The notes under the pieces are model-generated. The model searched no databases, was not told the origin of the DNA, and worked only from the letters and a program-made list of their open reading frames with translations. The position numbers and the translations under genes are program-made. A stretch of 29,668 nucleotides of DNA, taken from Mesostigma viride. Lineage: Eukaryota > Streptophyta > Mesostigmatophyceae > Mesostigmatales > Mesostigmataceae. The stretch is from the NCBI GenBank assembly GCA_009746045.1, contig RPFO01000026.1, positions 1,699,109 through 1,728,776 on the forward strand. The letters are read 5' to 3'. Positions 1-11,300 of the stretch are shown here, piece after piece. Within the stretch, counting starts at the first letter, position 1. Every line of letters starts with the position of its first letter.

Positions 1-816
1 GTTGCGTCTGAACAAATGACGCAATGTGGCGTTCTAATTGCCGGCAGCTTACGTAAGGCTGCCGGGGCTATTAGGTCACATATTGCGTGAGAGAAAGAAT
101 CTAGATCTAGTTAATCACTACGCCATCAGCCAAGAAACCTAGACAGTGGCAGGTTTATATCTCAACGTAGCTCCTGCCACCTGGCCAAGAAAAACTGGCC
201 AAAGTTTTGGCCACGACTGATCCGGATCAGGCCGCACCGGCCTCAAAAGGTATGTCACGTGAACCCAATAACCTAGCTATAGCGGCTACCCTTCCATCTC
301 ACTATAAAGAAACTATGTTCAGAGAACCACGATAATAATAATAATAACAATATGCTTTGCAAAGCTGTAGAAAGCGCTGGTGCCAGATGCCAGACAAGAG
401 GACTTGTAACGGTCCTCAAAAATGCCACCCGCCGGTCCCATGGCTGCATCCCACACTATTACCTCCGTGTCTTCTGTGGCGAGACTCAAAATTTAATAGG
501 CACATGGATAGGCAAACTTGTAGGCACACTTATACGCATATAAAGGCACACGGAGAGGCACATGGATGGGCTCACATGTAGGCAAACATATAGGCACACG
601 TATAGCCACGCGCTTAGACACACCTAATGCCACACTGATAGACACATTCATACACGCGCTCATAGACGCACTGATAGGCACACTTAGGGGGGAGAACGCA
701 TATCGCAGTCTCCTCTGCCTTCCCATGGTTGGACTCAAAACTCCTAATCCAAATTAACCGCGCGGTTATAGGAGACAAACAGGCGCAGCTATAGGCACGC
801 CAGGATGAAAGCATAC
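1..816. other. Left edge: proteasome beta-1 intron with degenerate 12-bp repeats
   Basis: This stretch lies downstream (minus strand) of the last proteasome beta-1 exon seen. I found no exon for the missing C-terminal 60 or so residues. Positions 498-690 are a degenerate repeat of about 12-13 bp around the word TAGGCACA. Positions 697-724 copy the end of the exon at 817-890. The segment 355-480 is GC-richer and could hide a decayed exon, but no reading frame in it matches the family well enough to call. Confidence 0.5.
697..724 (-). repeat. Copy of the end of proteasome exon 890-817 with altered donor
   Basis: Read on the minus strand, the segment repeats the exon end GGCAGAGGAGACC and the intron start, about 100 bp into the intron. 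Where the real junction reads GAG then GTATGC, the copy reads GCG then ATATGC, so the donor GT has become AT. Confidence 0.7.
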
Positions 817-3800
817 CTCGGTCTCCTCTGCCGTCATCCCCTCGCGGTACTGGTGGTCACAATAGCTGCACATGTAGGTGGAGCCCGAGCCTGTGTGCCA
901 GGTGCCAGGTGGCGGTCAGCCAGGTGCCAGGTTGAGGGTGGCGGTGTGTGTGTGTGTGCGCGCGCGCGTGTGCGTGTGCGTGTGCGTGTGCGTGTGCGTG
1001 TGCGTGTGCGTGTGCGTGTGCGTGTGCGTGTGCGTGTGCGTGTGCGTGTGCGTGTGCGTGTGAGTATGCGTATGCGTGTGCGTGTGCGTGTGTGCGTGTG
1101 CATGTGTGTGCTTTCGAGGTGCGAAGGGCGTATTTGCGTACGTATGTGTGTGTGTTTGTTTGTTGGATGGGATCGAGAAAGGGGGCGGGGGGGGGGGGGG
1201 GGGGAGGAGGGCAGATGGGGGAACAGGGGAGGGGAGGGCCAAAGAGGGGATGGCGGGGGGGCACAAGAGCGGTACGCTTAGGGTTACAATCACAAATGCT
1301 AAAGTGGTCCCTACAATTTCGAGACTAGGGAGGTAGACGTGGTACCCCATTTATAGACAGGGTAGGGCAGTACGTGGCACCCCTGAGCCATTGTCAAGCG
1401 TTGCGCCTATCACAGGATGGCGCTATCACCCATGGATAAAACTAGAGGCACACTAGGTCATCCTCCGCACATACAACGCGGTGGCAGGAGTGGGTCTCAT
1501 CGAGGATCGAAAGCAATGCATACTGGGTAACGCTGTTTGCGGCGTATACTGGGTTTCGTAAACAAAAAAGCCAGCGTGAGCCCAAGCAAGCCAGCTGCTA
1601 CCCCTTCGAACTCGGAACCCTCAAGCCACAGTTGATGGCTGGCAGTTGACGGCTGTCATTTCACATATTACTGTTTATTCCTGTCTTGCCGCCCAAGGAT
1701 ACAGGGACAATCGCTGGCTCCTGCTACATGGACTACTGCAGACTCTTGCCAAGAGATCACTGCTGGAAGTGCGGTACGGACTAGCGCTGGCATCTGCCAC
1801 AACGAGGGAACCCTTGGAGTGCATGCACCCATGCAGATCCATTAATGCAGCGAATACGTATCCAATATATATTAAAAAGTATAATTACTTACAATATATA
1901 CACCTATCCAGTATATATGTTGTGCAAACATATGTTCATGCCATGTGGACTATTGCGGGCATCTGACCACCATGGCTAATATAATGCTTGGCCTAGGGCG
2001 CGCATGTAAGTCCATTTCTTCGCCATAAGTGACTCAGAAGCAGTGGCAAAGGGCAACAACGTACTCAGCCGCTGTGGCCAAGGGCCATACGTGACTCACC
2101 GCCGGTGGCAAACGGCACGTGCAGCAGCGTGCCTCCGATGGGCAGCGCGTAAACGCTCCCGCCCGCGTGTTTGTCCCACCCAGCAACGATCATGCCGGCC
2201 ATGAGCATGCGCTGTGGCAAGTGGGTGGATGGTGTAGTGTGGATGGTGTAGTGTGGATGGTGTAGTGTGGATGGTGTAGTGTGGATGGTGTAGTGTGGAT
2301 GGTGTAGTGTGGATGGTGTAGTGTGGATGGTGTAGTGTGGATGGTGTAGTGTGGACGTGTGTGTGTGACAGAGAGAAGGGGGGGGGGGGGGGGGGGCGGT
2401 GCATCACTGAAACTGTGATGGGAAATTGGGAAGATAATGACATGACGGCAAGCATGTGGGCATGCTCAGAGAGCAGAATTCAACACAGCAACACGTGATG
2501 TCGCACATGGCGAGAAATCTAGAAGTGCATGTCGAGATAATGAGTGACACGCGCGCATTCTCAGGGCAACGAGGGAAATCACGTTACTAATTTCTATTAA
2601 GTTATCTTTTTATTACAGTCCGGTTACCGGGCGTGTTTATGGTTACTGTCATCTTGTTCCTGGTTCCCTCCAACCGGTCCACCATTTGAATTACAGCTGA
2701 TTTCTTATCACCAGCTTCCGGTTACTACGTCCGTTCCCAGTTCCCTTCAACCCGTACAGGCAATCTACGTGGCACCGCCAGATAACCACCTACCTGTAAA
2801 CAAAGCCACAACCAGGACGACCGACCGACAAAGCATTAGGAGCAATTACCCATCCAAATGCACGGCACCTAACAGAAGAACACCGGGAACACAGGGCTGT
2901 TGCGGATGGGATAGTCACAATGAATCCTAAAAAGCCTGGCAGAAAAACACGGGACGGTTGCGGATGGAATAATTACTATGAATCGTGAAAAGCCTGGCAG
3001 AAAAACACGGGACTGAAAAGCCTGGCAGAAAAACACGGGACTGAAAAGCCTGGCAGAAAAACACGGGACTGAAAAGCCTGGCAGAAAAACACGGGACTGA
3101 TGCGGATGGGATGGTCGCTATGAATGAACATCGCTACCCATGACAGGCCTGCATGCGTGCGCAACCATCCAGGGCAGTTTTCCGATGAGGTCCAGAACAG
3201 CACGGCAAACGGCACCGTCTCGTATTCTTATCTTATTATCTTATCGTACCTTGCAACGACCCCTTGACAGCCACGCTAGGAATATTTCTGCTAGGAACAT
3301 TTTTGCTAGGGATATCTTTGTTAGGGATATATCAGCTTGCCCCACGCACACGTCCTCGCAGTCAAGCCGGCTCTGCTGGCCTCCCGTTTCGATATCCCTT
3401 CCCATCTTAGCGTCCCCTTTCCTGTTTTCCTTTACAAACGCAGGCAAGCCACCCCCGGCTTACTTGCGAGGGCTCCCTTTTACGTATAAAACACCAGCAA
3501 CCCCCCGGCTCATCTTGTTGCGGGTGTTCCCTTTAACGTATGAAACACCGGCACTCATAATGAACCCCCCCGGCTCACCTTGTTGGAGTAGGCCAGCTGC
3601 ATTGTGAGATTTGCCGCGACCTTCACGGTCGGGTTCTCCCCTTGTTCGATGCTGCAGGGGCGATGGGGGTCCCAGGTGCGAGAGGATCGGTTCAGAGTGA
3701 GGGGTAGCACAAGCATGCTTCCAATTTGGACGTCTTATATTACAAGTGGGGACAGGGCATGTTACGGCATTACTCTGCCTTGAAACTGCGCAAAGAAGGG

Positions 3801-6800
3801 GGAAGACATTGACAACAGTGAAGGCATGGGAAAGTGCTAACACGTGCCAGGGTAGGGTGAGGTGCGGTGGGGGTCGATGGGGGGAGGAGGGCATGCCGAC
3901 ATCCGCAACACGCATACCACAACGGGGAGATTTGATATGGACACACATACTAAGAAAAACAAACGCTCTAACAGACAAACACGTAAACACGTGCGCACAC
4001 GTGGAGGCACGAGACCAGCAGGCAGACACAAAAGATCAGCCCACGCACAATACAGATAAACACAAACAATCATGTCCCTCTCCCAAGTACCGCGCCCTGA
4101 AAAACGGATTAGCCTTGCAAAGCCATAGCCTGCCAACATGGTGGCTGGGCTCTCAATCGTCTGATACTGACAGCTGGCTACATGCCGTGTGAAGCCATAG
4201 TTGGCATATGATAAACGGCAGAGACCCAGTGGGCCTCAAACCCTGGGAACCAATTTGGGCAACTGCTCCGTTCTTCCCTGTGCAGAGCCATGGCACGACA
4301 CGGCTAGTCCAAACACAGCCCTAAACAACACCCCTTGTTCCGTTCTCCCCTTGCCCTTTTGTCTCGTTTTCCCTATCTTTTACCCCTTGCCCTTTTGTCT
4401 CGTTTTCCCTATCTTTTACCCCTTGCCCTTTTGTCTCGTTTTCCCTATCTTTTACCCCTTGTCCTTTTGTCTCGTTTTCCCTATCTTTTACCCCTTGTCC
4501 TTTTGCCTCGTTTTCCCTATCTTTTACCCCTTGTCCTTTTGTCTCGTTTTCCCTATCTTTTACCCCTTGTCCTTTTGCCTCGTTTTCCCTATCTTTTACC
4601 CCTTGTCCTGTTGTCTCATTTTCCCTATCTTTTACCCCTTGTCCTTTTGTCTCGTTTTCACTATCTTTTACCCCTTGTCCTTTTGTCTCGTTTTCCCTAT
4701 CTTTTACCCCTTGTCCTTTTGTCTCGTTTTCCCTATCTTTTACCCCTTGTCCTTTTGCCTCGTTTTACCTATCTTTTACCCCTTGTCCTTTCTCTCATTT
4801 TCCCTATTGCTTTACCCTTTTCCTTTTGTCTCATTTTCCCTATCTATTTTCCCTCCTGTGACATCGTCCCTATCTTTTACCCTCGTATCGCATGCTTCCC
4901 TTCTAACCTGCCTCTGCGTTGGTCATTCCGCCTTGCTCCCGTCATGCCACTTTTCCACCATCCTACTTCTGCTAAGACTGCCATACGAAAGTATAAATCC
5001 CTATCTCTGCTTCATCGTCCCCATGCGCACGCCGCGCCCCTTGTCTCACAAAAATGCCCCTCGTGGACGAATGGACCCTGCCGGCTCACCTGTGCTGATG
5101 CAAGAAGTGCCGCACGTAGTCGGACACCGCCTGTGTGTCGGCCGCCTGGTGACGCCACGCACACGCATCCACGCATCCACGCACCCCATGCATCCAGGCA
5201 TCCGCACATCCATGACAGTTACTTGGGAGTCTTTCTGCCACGGTTTAAGGGGACCATCGGACCAGCTGTCGACAGCAGCATGCACGTGTTCTCCATGGAC
5301 CCTTTCATCTCGATCGGAGAGGGGCGGAGGGGAAGCGAGACACAGAGATGCCAAAGGGGGGCGCTTGAGGAACGGGAGTGCAGGTCCGAGACACATACAT
5401 CACAGGACTGGCGTAAGCACAACACCGCACAGGAGACATCACAGCACAGGACGGGTCCAAGGGGCATCACAGCACAGCAAGATACACCATGAGACCGCAA
5501 GACACAGGCATGGCTGGTCAAAGTTCGACAGTCTCATCCTTCAATCCTTCGCTCCTTTATAGGGAATGGCAGAGAGCTTGTCGGGTGCCAGTGACCCCTC
5601 AACCACGGTATCTTTCTGAGCTGATCTCACTAAAATTGTTCGACAAGCTTGCACACACCGAGCCGGACCGGCAGACAAAGACGTTGTCCGCGATGGCTGA
5701 CAGCTTGTCAGATGCGCGGTTGGAGATGTAGGCACCTGGATTGCTCAGGGGGGTGATCAGCGGGGGGAGGGGACGAGGGGAAAGGAATTTAAAAGGGGGA
5801 AACGAGTTAAAAAGGCAACGATGTCCAAGCAAAAGAGATCTGGATGAGGTGCGCGGGGAAGCAAGGACGAACATGGTGTGCCAAAGGCTCGTTATCAATC
5901 CCCCATCATGAATGAATGGCAAGGGGAACAAGTGGCCGAACAAAAGCAAACCTGGATGAGGAAAGCCCCCTTCCTAATAGTCGTCCCCAAACAACAAATG
6001 AAGTAGACAAGGAAAGCCCCCTTCCTAATAGTCGTCCCCAAACAACAAAAGAACTAGATGAGGAAATCCCCCTTCCTATGAGTGCAAGGTAAGGGTATTG
6101 GAGGTGCCAGGAAAAGGGGTGGTGCGAGCGCCGGGTTATGGGCTCTGCCGTGACAGGGCACCAGATGCACCTTGTCTCTGGATCATTTGACTCCAGTTAC
6201 GGGGTAATGTGGCAAGCGCTGGCCCCCATTCCCGTTCCTTTATAAGGTGGGCTACAGCGCGCTCATAGTGTGGATTATGTATGCACGGTGACTGTGTTGT
6301 GGCAACAGATGCGCCCAGTTACGGGGTAATGTGGCACGCGATGGCCCCCTCACCAGTGGAAACGCGCGAGTCCGCCCCGAGGATGACGCCGCCATCAAAC
6401 GCGGCTGCCATGATGGTCGTCTGCACATGGGTGCCATAATGAAAGATGCCCGGTGCACAGTAGGGATGGGCAACGGGAGGTCAGCGCCACAATGGTCGTC
6501 TCTGCACACGAAATGAGAATAGAATGGGGGTCATGCTTGGGCAGTGCGAAGTTGGCGCCATGATGGTGGCCAGCGGCGGTGGCCAGGCGTCACCAGGGGA
6601 GGCATTACAGACAGTAACTAAGTACGATGGTCGTCTGCACATGCACAAATAGAAATGGGCATCGCAAAGCTAGCGCCACAATGGTTGTGTACGGCGGTGG
6701 GCGGGCATGGCCAGAAACGATTTTTCGAATATCCGCGTCCGGGTGGGCGAAAGGGACAGGAAGGTTTCGGGTGGGCAAACGGGGCGGAAAGGCGTGCAGA

Positions 6801-7842
6801 AAGGCGAGCAAATAGGCGTGCAGAAAGGCGTGCCGGGATTATCCCTGCGAGGCATGATGCAGCAGTGTGACGACCAGGGAATCAGGCGGGTTATCAAGAC
6901 AGCGTATCAAGACAGGCACGGCAACATAACAAGATACGCAAAGCAGCATAACAACACAGGCACGGCAGCATGGCCGCTCGTGGCAGAGCCAGTGGGAGCC
7001 GATAAAATGGGGGCGATGGACAAAGGAAGGATGGGTTTCGGGGGTTACGGTGATGGGGAGCAGCTTTATGAAACTCTCTGAATTCCCACGCGGACATGAA
7101 GCATAAATAGATGTGCTCGGGGACTTGGCCGTAAAGAGGGCAGGAGAGTTGGACGACTGATGCAAGGAGGGAAGAGCGTTCCGGGGGGGGATAACGGGTG
7201 AGGTAACATGTGAGATCATCCGGGGAGGGGGGGAGGGGAGGGTTGGCCGGTGGCTGAGGTGGAGGTAAAGACTTTTAAAGAGGCCGTGAGAGCAGTCATG
7301 CTGGTCGCATTAAGTGGATATAAATCATGCGTATGAGTAACGGCTACTTTTAAAAAAAATATCAAGACATTTGCACGCGCTGTTCACTATCGGACGGGCC
7401 GGCGACATGCTACCCAACCAGCGCAGTGCTCATTTGCCGCAATTCACGATAAGTTGATACAGTTTTGCAAACAGAATGGACCAGGGTGGCAAGAATAGCA
7501 TCGGCTGAGCATAGCAGAGAAAAAGCGCATGGACAAAAGCCAGGATGTAAGAAAGCCAGGATGTGCCTCGGGGTGTCACGAGAATACCAATCCAGGAGCA
7601 AATACCCACAAACGCTCACCGAGGAGAAGACAAGGCGTGAGTCAACCTTGCAAAGAACCTAGGCTACGTTTAATAGACAGTGGCAATTTTCTGAACACAA
7701 CAGTGGAAGCGCCCTAGACGCAGCAGAACAGGCACATGCGCTAACTCGCCAAGACATCAGCGAACCAAAGAATTCTCTGAGAGTCTGAGCTTACCCCTGT
7801 GCTCACTGCCTCGGAAGTCATTTGCTCGACCGACGGCTCCAT
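817..7842 (-). CDS. PBA1: 20S proteasome subunit beta-1 (caspase-like), seven exons, 3' end outside window
   Basis: Catalytic beta-1 subunit of the 20S proteasome, cleaving after acidic residues in nucleus and cytosol. Minus-strand exons: 7842-7795, 6420-6354, 5735-5659, 5145-5090, 3651-3579, 2211-2100, 890-817; each is bounded by AG and GT and the phases agree, giving 169 codons. A 16-residue propeptide ends STG, and the next exon opens with the catalytic Thr1 (TTIMAAAFDGG). Counting from Thr1, Asp17, Lys33 and Arg45 fall in their expected places; Arg45 is the specificity residue of beta-1. Later motifs are AADTQAVSDYVRHFLHQH, MIVAGWDKHAGGSVYALPIGG and GGSGSTY. The exons carrying Asp166 and Ser169 are missing, so about 60 residues lie left of base 1. 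The start Met follows AAAAC and precedes the propeptide directly. It is head-to-head with the TAN1 gene. Seen: exons, phases, residues. Known: family roles. Confidence 0.95.
944..1110. repeat. (GTGTGC)n hexamer microsatellite
   Basis: Near-perfect GTGTGC units, with GTATGC variants near 1065-1075, on a GT/CG background. On the sense strand of the proteasome gene this is a CACACG tract close upstream of the acceptor at 891. Confidence 0.95.
2029..2090 (-). repeat. Two tandem copies of the end of proteasome exon 2211-2100
   Basis: On the minus strand the exon end plus donor (TTTGCCACCGGCG then GTGAGTCACG) recurs at 2090-2061 as TTGGCCACAGCGG then CTGAGTACG, and at 2060-2029 as TTTGCCACTGCTT then CTGAGTCAC. 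The units are 30-36 bp and head-to-tail. In both copies the donor GT is replaced by CT. Confidence 0.85.
2225..2350. repeat. 14-bp minisatellite, nine copies, abutting a splice acceptor
   Basis: The unit GTGGATGGTGTAGT is repeated nine times with no differences seen. On the minus strand this is the pyrimidine-rich tract just 5' of the acceptor of proteasome exon 2211-2100. A poly-G run follows at about 2379-2397. Confidence 0.95.
2870..3130. repeat. Nested repeat: about 60-bp unit with 28-bp core expanded
   Basis: A longer unit combining TGCGGATGGGATAGTCAC with AAAAGCCTGGCAGAAAAACA recurs about three times. Within it, the 28-bp segment starting CTGAAAAGCCTGGCAG is repeated in tandem (about 2985-3100). 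It lies in a proteasome intron, so the frames here are not coding. Confidence 0.85.
3279..3336. repeat. 15-bp repeat, four copies
   Basis: Four degenerate units of the form CTAGGAAYATTTYTG, later ones GTTAGGGATAT, in a proteasome intron. Confidence 0.8.
3447..3545 (-). repeat. Two tandem copies of the end of proteasome exon 3651-3579
   Basis: The real junction on the minus strand is CAACAAG then GTGAGCCGGGGG. Copies follow at about 3530-3505 (CGCAACAAG then ATGAGCCGGGGGG) and 3477-3452 (CCTCGCAAG then TAAGCCGGGGG). The repeated block, 50-65 bp, also includes intron sequence with the word GTTTCATACGT or GTTTTATACGT. The first copy has lost GT to AT; the second has lost one G and could splice only one base earlier. 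Confidence 0.85.
4340..4800. repeat. 36-bp minisatellite, about 13 copies
   Basis: The unit is CCCCTTGTCCTTTTGTCTCG followed by TTTTCCCTATCTTTTA, with few substitutions; units decay toward 4860. Because 36 is a multiple of three it makes long open frames on the plus strand (4201-5562) with a 12-residue period. It lies in the proteasome intron between exons 5145-5090 and 3651-3579. Confidence 0.95.
5560..5592 (-). repeat. Partial copy of proteasome exon 5735-5659
   Basis: On the minus strand GCACCCGACAAGCTCTCTGC matches the exon interior GCATCTGACAAGCTGTCAGC. It lies about 70 bp into the following intron and translates to APDKLSAI against the exon's ASDKLSAI. It carries no donor, so it is an internal exon copy. 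Confidence 0.75.
5943..6085. repeat. About 50-bp repeat, two and a half copies
   Basis: Units of the form GAGGAAAGCCCCCTTCCTAA followed by TAGTCGTCCCCAAACAACAAA, nearly identical, in the proteasome intron between exons 6420-6354 and 5735-5659. Confidence 0.9.
6121..6350 (-). repeat. Tandem copy of the intron just after proteasome exon 6420-6354
   Basis: CCAGTTACGGGGTAATGTGG occurs at about 6192 and again at 6314, followed by AAGCGCTGGCCCCC or ACGCGATGGCCCCC; the unit is about 122 bp. The second occurrence runs straight into the real donor (6353-6352). In the other, the matching place reads ATTCCCGTTCC, so no donor is copied. Confidence 0.75.
6480..6692 (-). repeat. Copies of the start of proteasome exon 6420-6354 with acceptor-like sequence
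   Basis: The real junction on the minus strand is ATGTGCAG then ACGACCATCATGGC, and encodes the catalytic Thr1. Upstream copies lie at about 6506-6484 (TGCAGAG then ACGACCATTGTGGCGC), 6645-6624 (ATGTGCAG then ACGACCATCG, almost identical) and, weaker, about 6560 and 6690-6670. Units are 55-75 bp and share AATAGAAATGGG-like spacer. Confidence 0.8.
6775..6837. repeat. 12-bp repeat with GGCGTGCAGAAA core
   Basis: Five or so degenerate copies of GGCGTGCAGAAA in the first proteasome intron. The rest of that intron (6838-7794) holds a poly-G run near 7180-7240 and otherwise nothing recognised. Confidence 0.75.
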
Positions 7843-8355
7843 GTTTTGAAGATGCATTCTGATCCAAATTCACCAGGCTTTCTCGGCGTTTATTGTTTTA
7901 CTACACGCTGCCAACAGTCCTGTCTACTCCATAGCCTGCTCCTCTGCTCACTCGTGAAAAGTGCCCTTTTCCATGACAGGCCTTTCCTGGCACTGGCCCC
8001 TCGCGCGCACGTCAACACGCAACAGCTCGCGCCCCCAGGCCGTGGGCCATGCGCGTCGCTGAAGCCCTGCAGGGCCAATATTTATTCATACAACTAGTTT
8101 TACTGTAACTTTACCGTTCTACAGGGGCGTTTACAGACCACGGCTGGCAGCTTTAGAGCAAGGTTTGCCTGCCCAGTTCGTGACAGCTGCTCGTCGTTAA
8201 GCTGCCTACCGAAAATTGCGAGCCTCCATCTCTGCGGCAAATTTGAGCGTGCAGGCACGAAATGCGAGCACCTCGGGCATAAAACATCGGACCGTGAACG
8301 TGCTTCCTTGGCGATAGCTTCATTGGCATGCAATTCGGGTCAAATTACTAAGGAA
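7843..8355. promoter_or_regulatory. Divergent promoter interval between proteasome beta-1 and TAN1
   Basis: The start codons of the two genes are 513 bp apart in head-to-head orientation, so both promoters and both 5' leaders must lie here unless an untranslated exon was missed. I see no clear TATA box; CCAATATTTATTC at about 8073 is the nearest AT-rich candidate. No tandem repeats occur here, unlike the introns on both sides, which suggests constraint. The inference rests on gene positions only. Confidence 0.55.
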
Positions 8356-11300
8356 ATGGGAGGAAATGGAAAGCGGCCGGGAGATGGAGGAGCTCCTGGT
8401 GGCGGCAAGCGGAAGAAAACGCCCTATTTTACAGTAAGTAACTGGCAATTACAGGCGCGTCTGACTGCTTCTCATGGCTGCGTTGCGTTGGGCTGCCCCA
8501 GTAGTAGAGTTTCATTACATTTATTGTGAAATGTGCGGTGCTTGCCGACGTTTCAGCTATCAATGTCGTAATGTTGCGAAGAAGTATACCGGTCATCGTT
8601 ACTTGGGCATTTTTAGCGTACTCAATATAAGGAGGCGTACTCACGTAAGGAAGCTCTGCACCTGGCCGTCATTCCTGCCAACAGGCACCGTCTAGTGCGG
8701 CGTCCATCCCTACAAGCGGCAACATCCGAGGCTTCATAGCCACGTGTCAGCAGACATGGGAAAACAAATGCGTGGCGGAGCTGCAGAACGTTTTGACGGA
8801 GGTAATGGGCGAACGAGGGTGACCTCGGATTTTCCACAGGAAATGACGACACTAGAACGTTAGCAGCTGGCTGGGCCCGCCGATGGACCCTCGAATAGGG
8901 CCGATCGCCGTAAAGCTATTATGGGATGTGGCAGCATCTCTGATGGTGAAGGTTGGAGGATGGACAACCTTTTTGAATGCCATAATTATTGTCCTGTAAA
9001 AAACCCAGCGTCTGCCACCTCTCTCCCTGTCTCTGGCCGCATGCACTCCTTGTCTCGTTTGTAAGAGAGTACAACAGTGAAGAGAAGGAAGAAAGAAAGA
9101 AAACACAACAGCAAGGCAGTAGGGTTTGACAATTTTCTCGAGCATGCAGTTTGCAGGTGGGGCAATGGTCCATGCCTCCTAGGAATATTAGGAATCATGA
9201 GCATGGACTTTAAAAATTTGATGAAGCATTGGACATACGGCTGGGCACGTCATGAGGCATTCGAGTCAAATTTGCAGACATCGGTGAGGTGGCGCATGCC
9301 AATGCTTGCATTTCTTTTCCTTGTGACGAGTGGTCGGGGGGCTGCGGGCGCCTCTGTACATGACGTCCATGCCATGATTCTTTTATCCCAGCGCTCTTCC
9401 CCCTTGCACCCGCACATGCAGGGGCATGTCACCTCTCCCTGTCCTTTGCCTTCTCTTTTAGTTCTAATGCCTCCTGTCTTGGTCGGTCCTTCGCATCCTA
9501 TCTCGTTTTAATGCCATCATTTCGCCATCATTTCATCGAGTCCACTTCTTCCCACCCATGTGCCTGCAGCTTTTCATGTTGAGACCCCCCTTTCTGTTGA
9601 TGCCATCCTTTCTGTTGAGACCATCCTTTCTGTTGAGACCCCCCTTTCTGTTGATGCCATCCTTTCTGTTGGGACCACCCTTTCTGTTGATGCCATCCTT
9701 TCTGTTGGGACCACCCTTTCAGTTGATACCACCCTTTCAGTTGATACCACCCTTTCTGTTGAGACCACCCTTTCTGTTGATGCCACCCTTTCTGTTGAGA
9801 CCACCCTTTCTGTTGATACCACCCTTTCTGTTGATACCACCCTTTCTGTTGATGCCACCCTTTCTGTTGAGACCACCCTTTCTGTTGATGCCATCCTTTC
9901 TGTTGAGACCACCCTTTCTGTTGATGCCACCCTTTCTGTTGAGACCACCCTTTCTGTTGATACCACCCTTTCTGTTGATGCCATCCTTTCTGTTGGGACC
10001 ACCCTTTCTGTTGAGACCACTGTTTCTGTTGAGACCACCCTTTCTGTTGAGACCACCGTTTTTGTTGATACCACCCTTTCTGTTGAGACCACCGTTTCTG
10101 TTGATACCATCCTTTCTGTTGATGCCATCCTTTCTGTTGATGCCATCCTTTCTGTTGAGACCATCCTTTCTGTTGAGACCACCCTTTCTGTTGAGACCAC
10201 CGTTTCTGTTGATACCACCCTTTCTGTTGATACCACCCTTTCTGTTGAGACCACTGTTTCTGTTGATACCACCCTTTCTGTTGATGCCATCCTTTCTGTT
10301 GATGCCATCCTTTCTGTTGATACCATCCTTTCTGTTGATGCCATCCTTTCTGTTGATACCATCCTTTCTGTTGAGACCATCCTTTCTTTTGCATGTGCAG
10401 ACGTTAATGCCATAATTCTTTCATCCATGTGCTCCTTCCTCTTTGCGTCCCCAGATGCTAGAGCCCGCATCGCCCAAGCTCGCAGGTGGCGACCAGAAGG
10501 GTGCGGGGGGGATCGCTGCGGAGCTGGAGAAGGAGATAGCACAGCTGCGCGACAAGGAGCAGGTAAGGGGGTGCTCCCATTCTCTCTTCTACTCGCTGTG
10601 GTGGGTTTGGAGAACGAGATGGTAGAGCTGTGCGAGAAGTGGGTAGAAGGTAAAGTATAAGCAATGGGCATTTCGGGTATGGCTCCTGGCCTGCCTTGAA
10701 CTGTTTTTCGTTGCACTCTATCTGGATTGGCGCTGTCCTTACCTTTGCATGTTTGACACACTTGCCTTGCACTGCTTTGCGTTGCACTGCTTTGCGTTGC
10801 ACCGTCTTGCCTTACGTGTGCCAGGCGCCACTCACACGCATCGACTCTGGGTGCAAGGGTCTAGTCTTCCTCAAGCTGAGCAAGGAGCAAAGCCACGTGG
10901 TCCCTGAGGAGCTTATCCTGAAGTTGCTTAAAGACATCCTTGCAACACGGCAGAGCCGCACGAGGTGGGTGGCACCGCTTGCATTCTTGCCTTGCCCCCT
11001 ATGTGGGTAGTGTCCTTTATGTCCCGACCTCCTGTGTCTTGTGTGCGCCCTGAGGAGCTCCTCCGGAAGCTGCTTAAGGACGTACTACTACTGGGCACAC
11101 GGAAGAGCTGCACGCGGTGGGTGGCACAGCCCTTTGGACCCCACCCAACACCCCCCCTCACACACTCCAATGGTAACTGTCATCTCCCAACCTCAACGGT
11201 GATGGCATTGTCTTCCGGCCATGCGCCTGCAGTCAGAGTTTGCATGCGGTGAGTGATGTGCTGCCATTACTACGTCAATCCAAATTGGTTTGACAGTCGA

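Larger units (their letters stand above)
891..2099 (-). other. Proteasome intron 6: microsatellite and poly-G rich
   Basis: The intron between exons 2211-2100 and 890-817. From the acceptor side it contains short GGTGCCAGG-type repeats (895-935), a GTGTGC microsatellite (944-1110), a run of about 20 G (1185-1204) and G-rich sequence to 1262. The rest (1263-2028) looks unique. The long open frames over 805-1350 are translations of the microsatellite. Confidence 0.75.

Noticed and set aside
355-480. Candidate final exon of proteasome beta-1 (minus strand)
   Set aside because: DAAMGPAGGIF only vaguely recalls the expected RDGSSGG region; no agreeing splice site or phase.
805-1350. Cys/Val- or His/Thr-repeat frames
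   Set aside because: Microsatellite in several frames around proteasome exon 890-817.
2225-3130. CRISPR-like spaced repeats
   Set aside because: Repeats are directly tandem without unique spacers, in a eukaryotic intron.
4201-5562. 453-codon frame rich in PFCLVFPIFY
   Set aside because: Artefact of the 36-bp minisatellite; it overlaps the real proteasome exon 5145-5090 on the other strand.
9528-10761. Three long open frames with hexapeptide repeats on both strands
   Set aside because: All come from an 18-bp minisatellite inside TAN1 intron 2; several frames are open at once.
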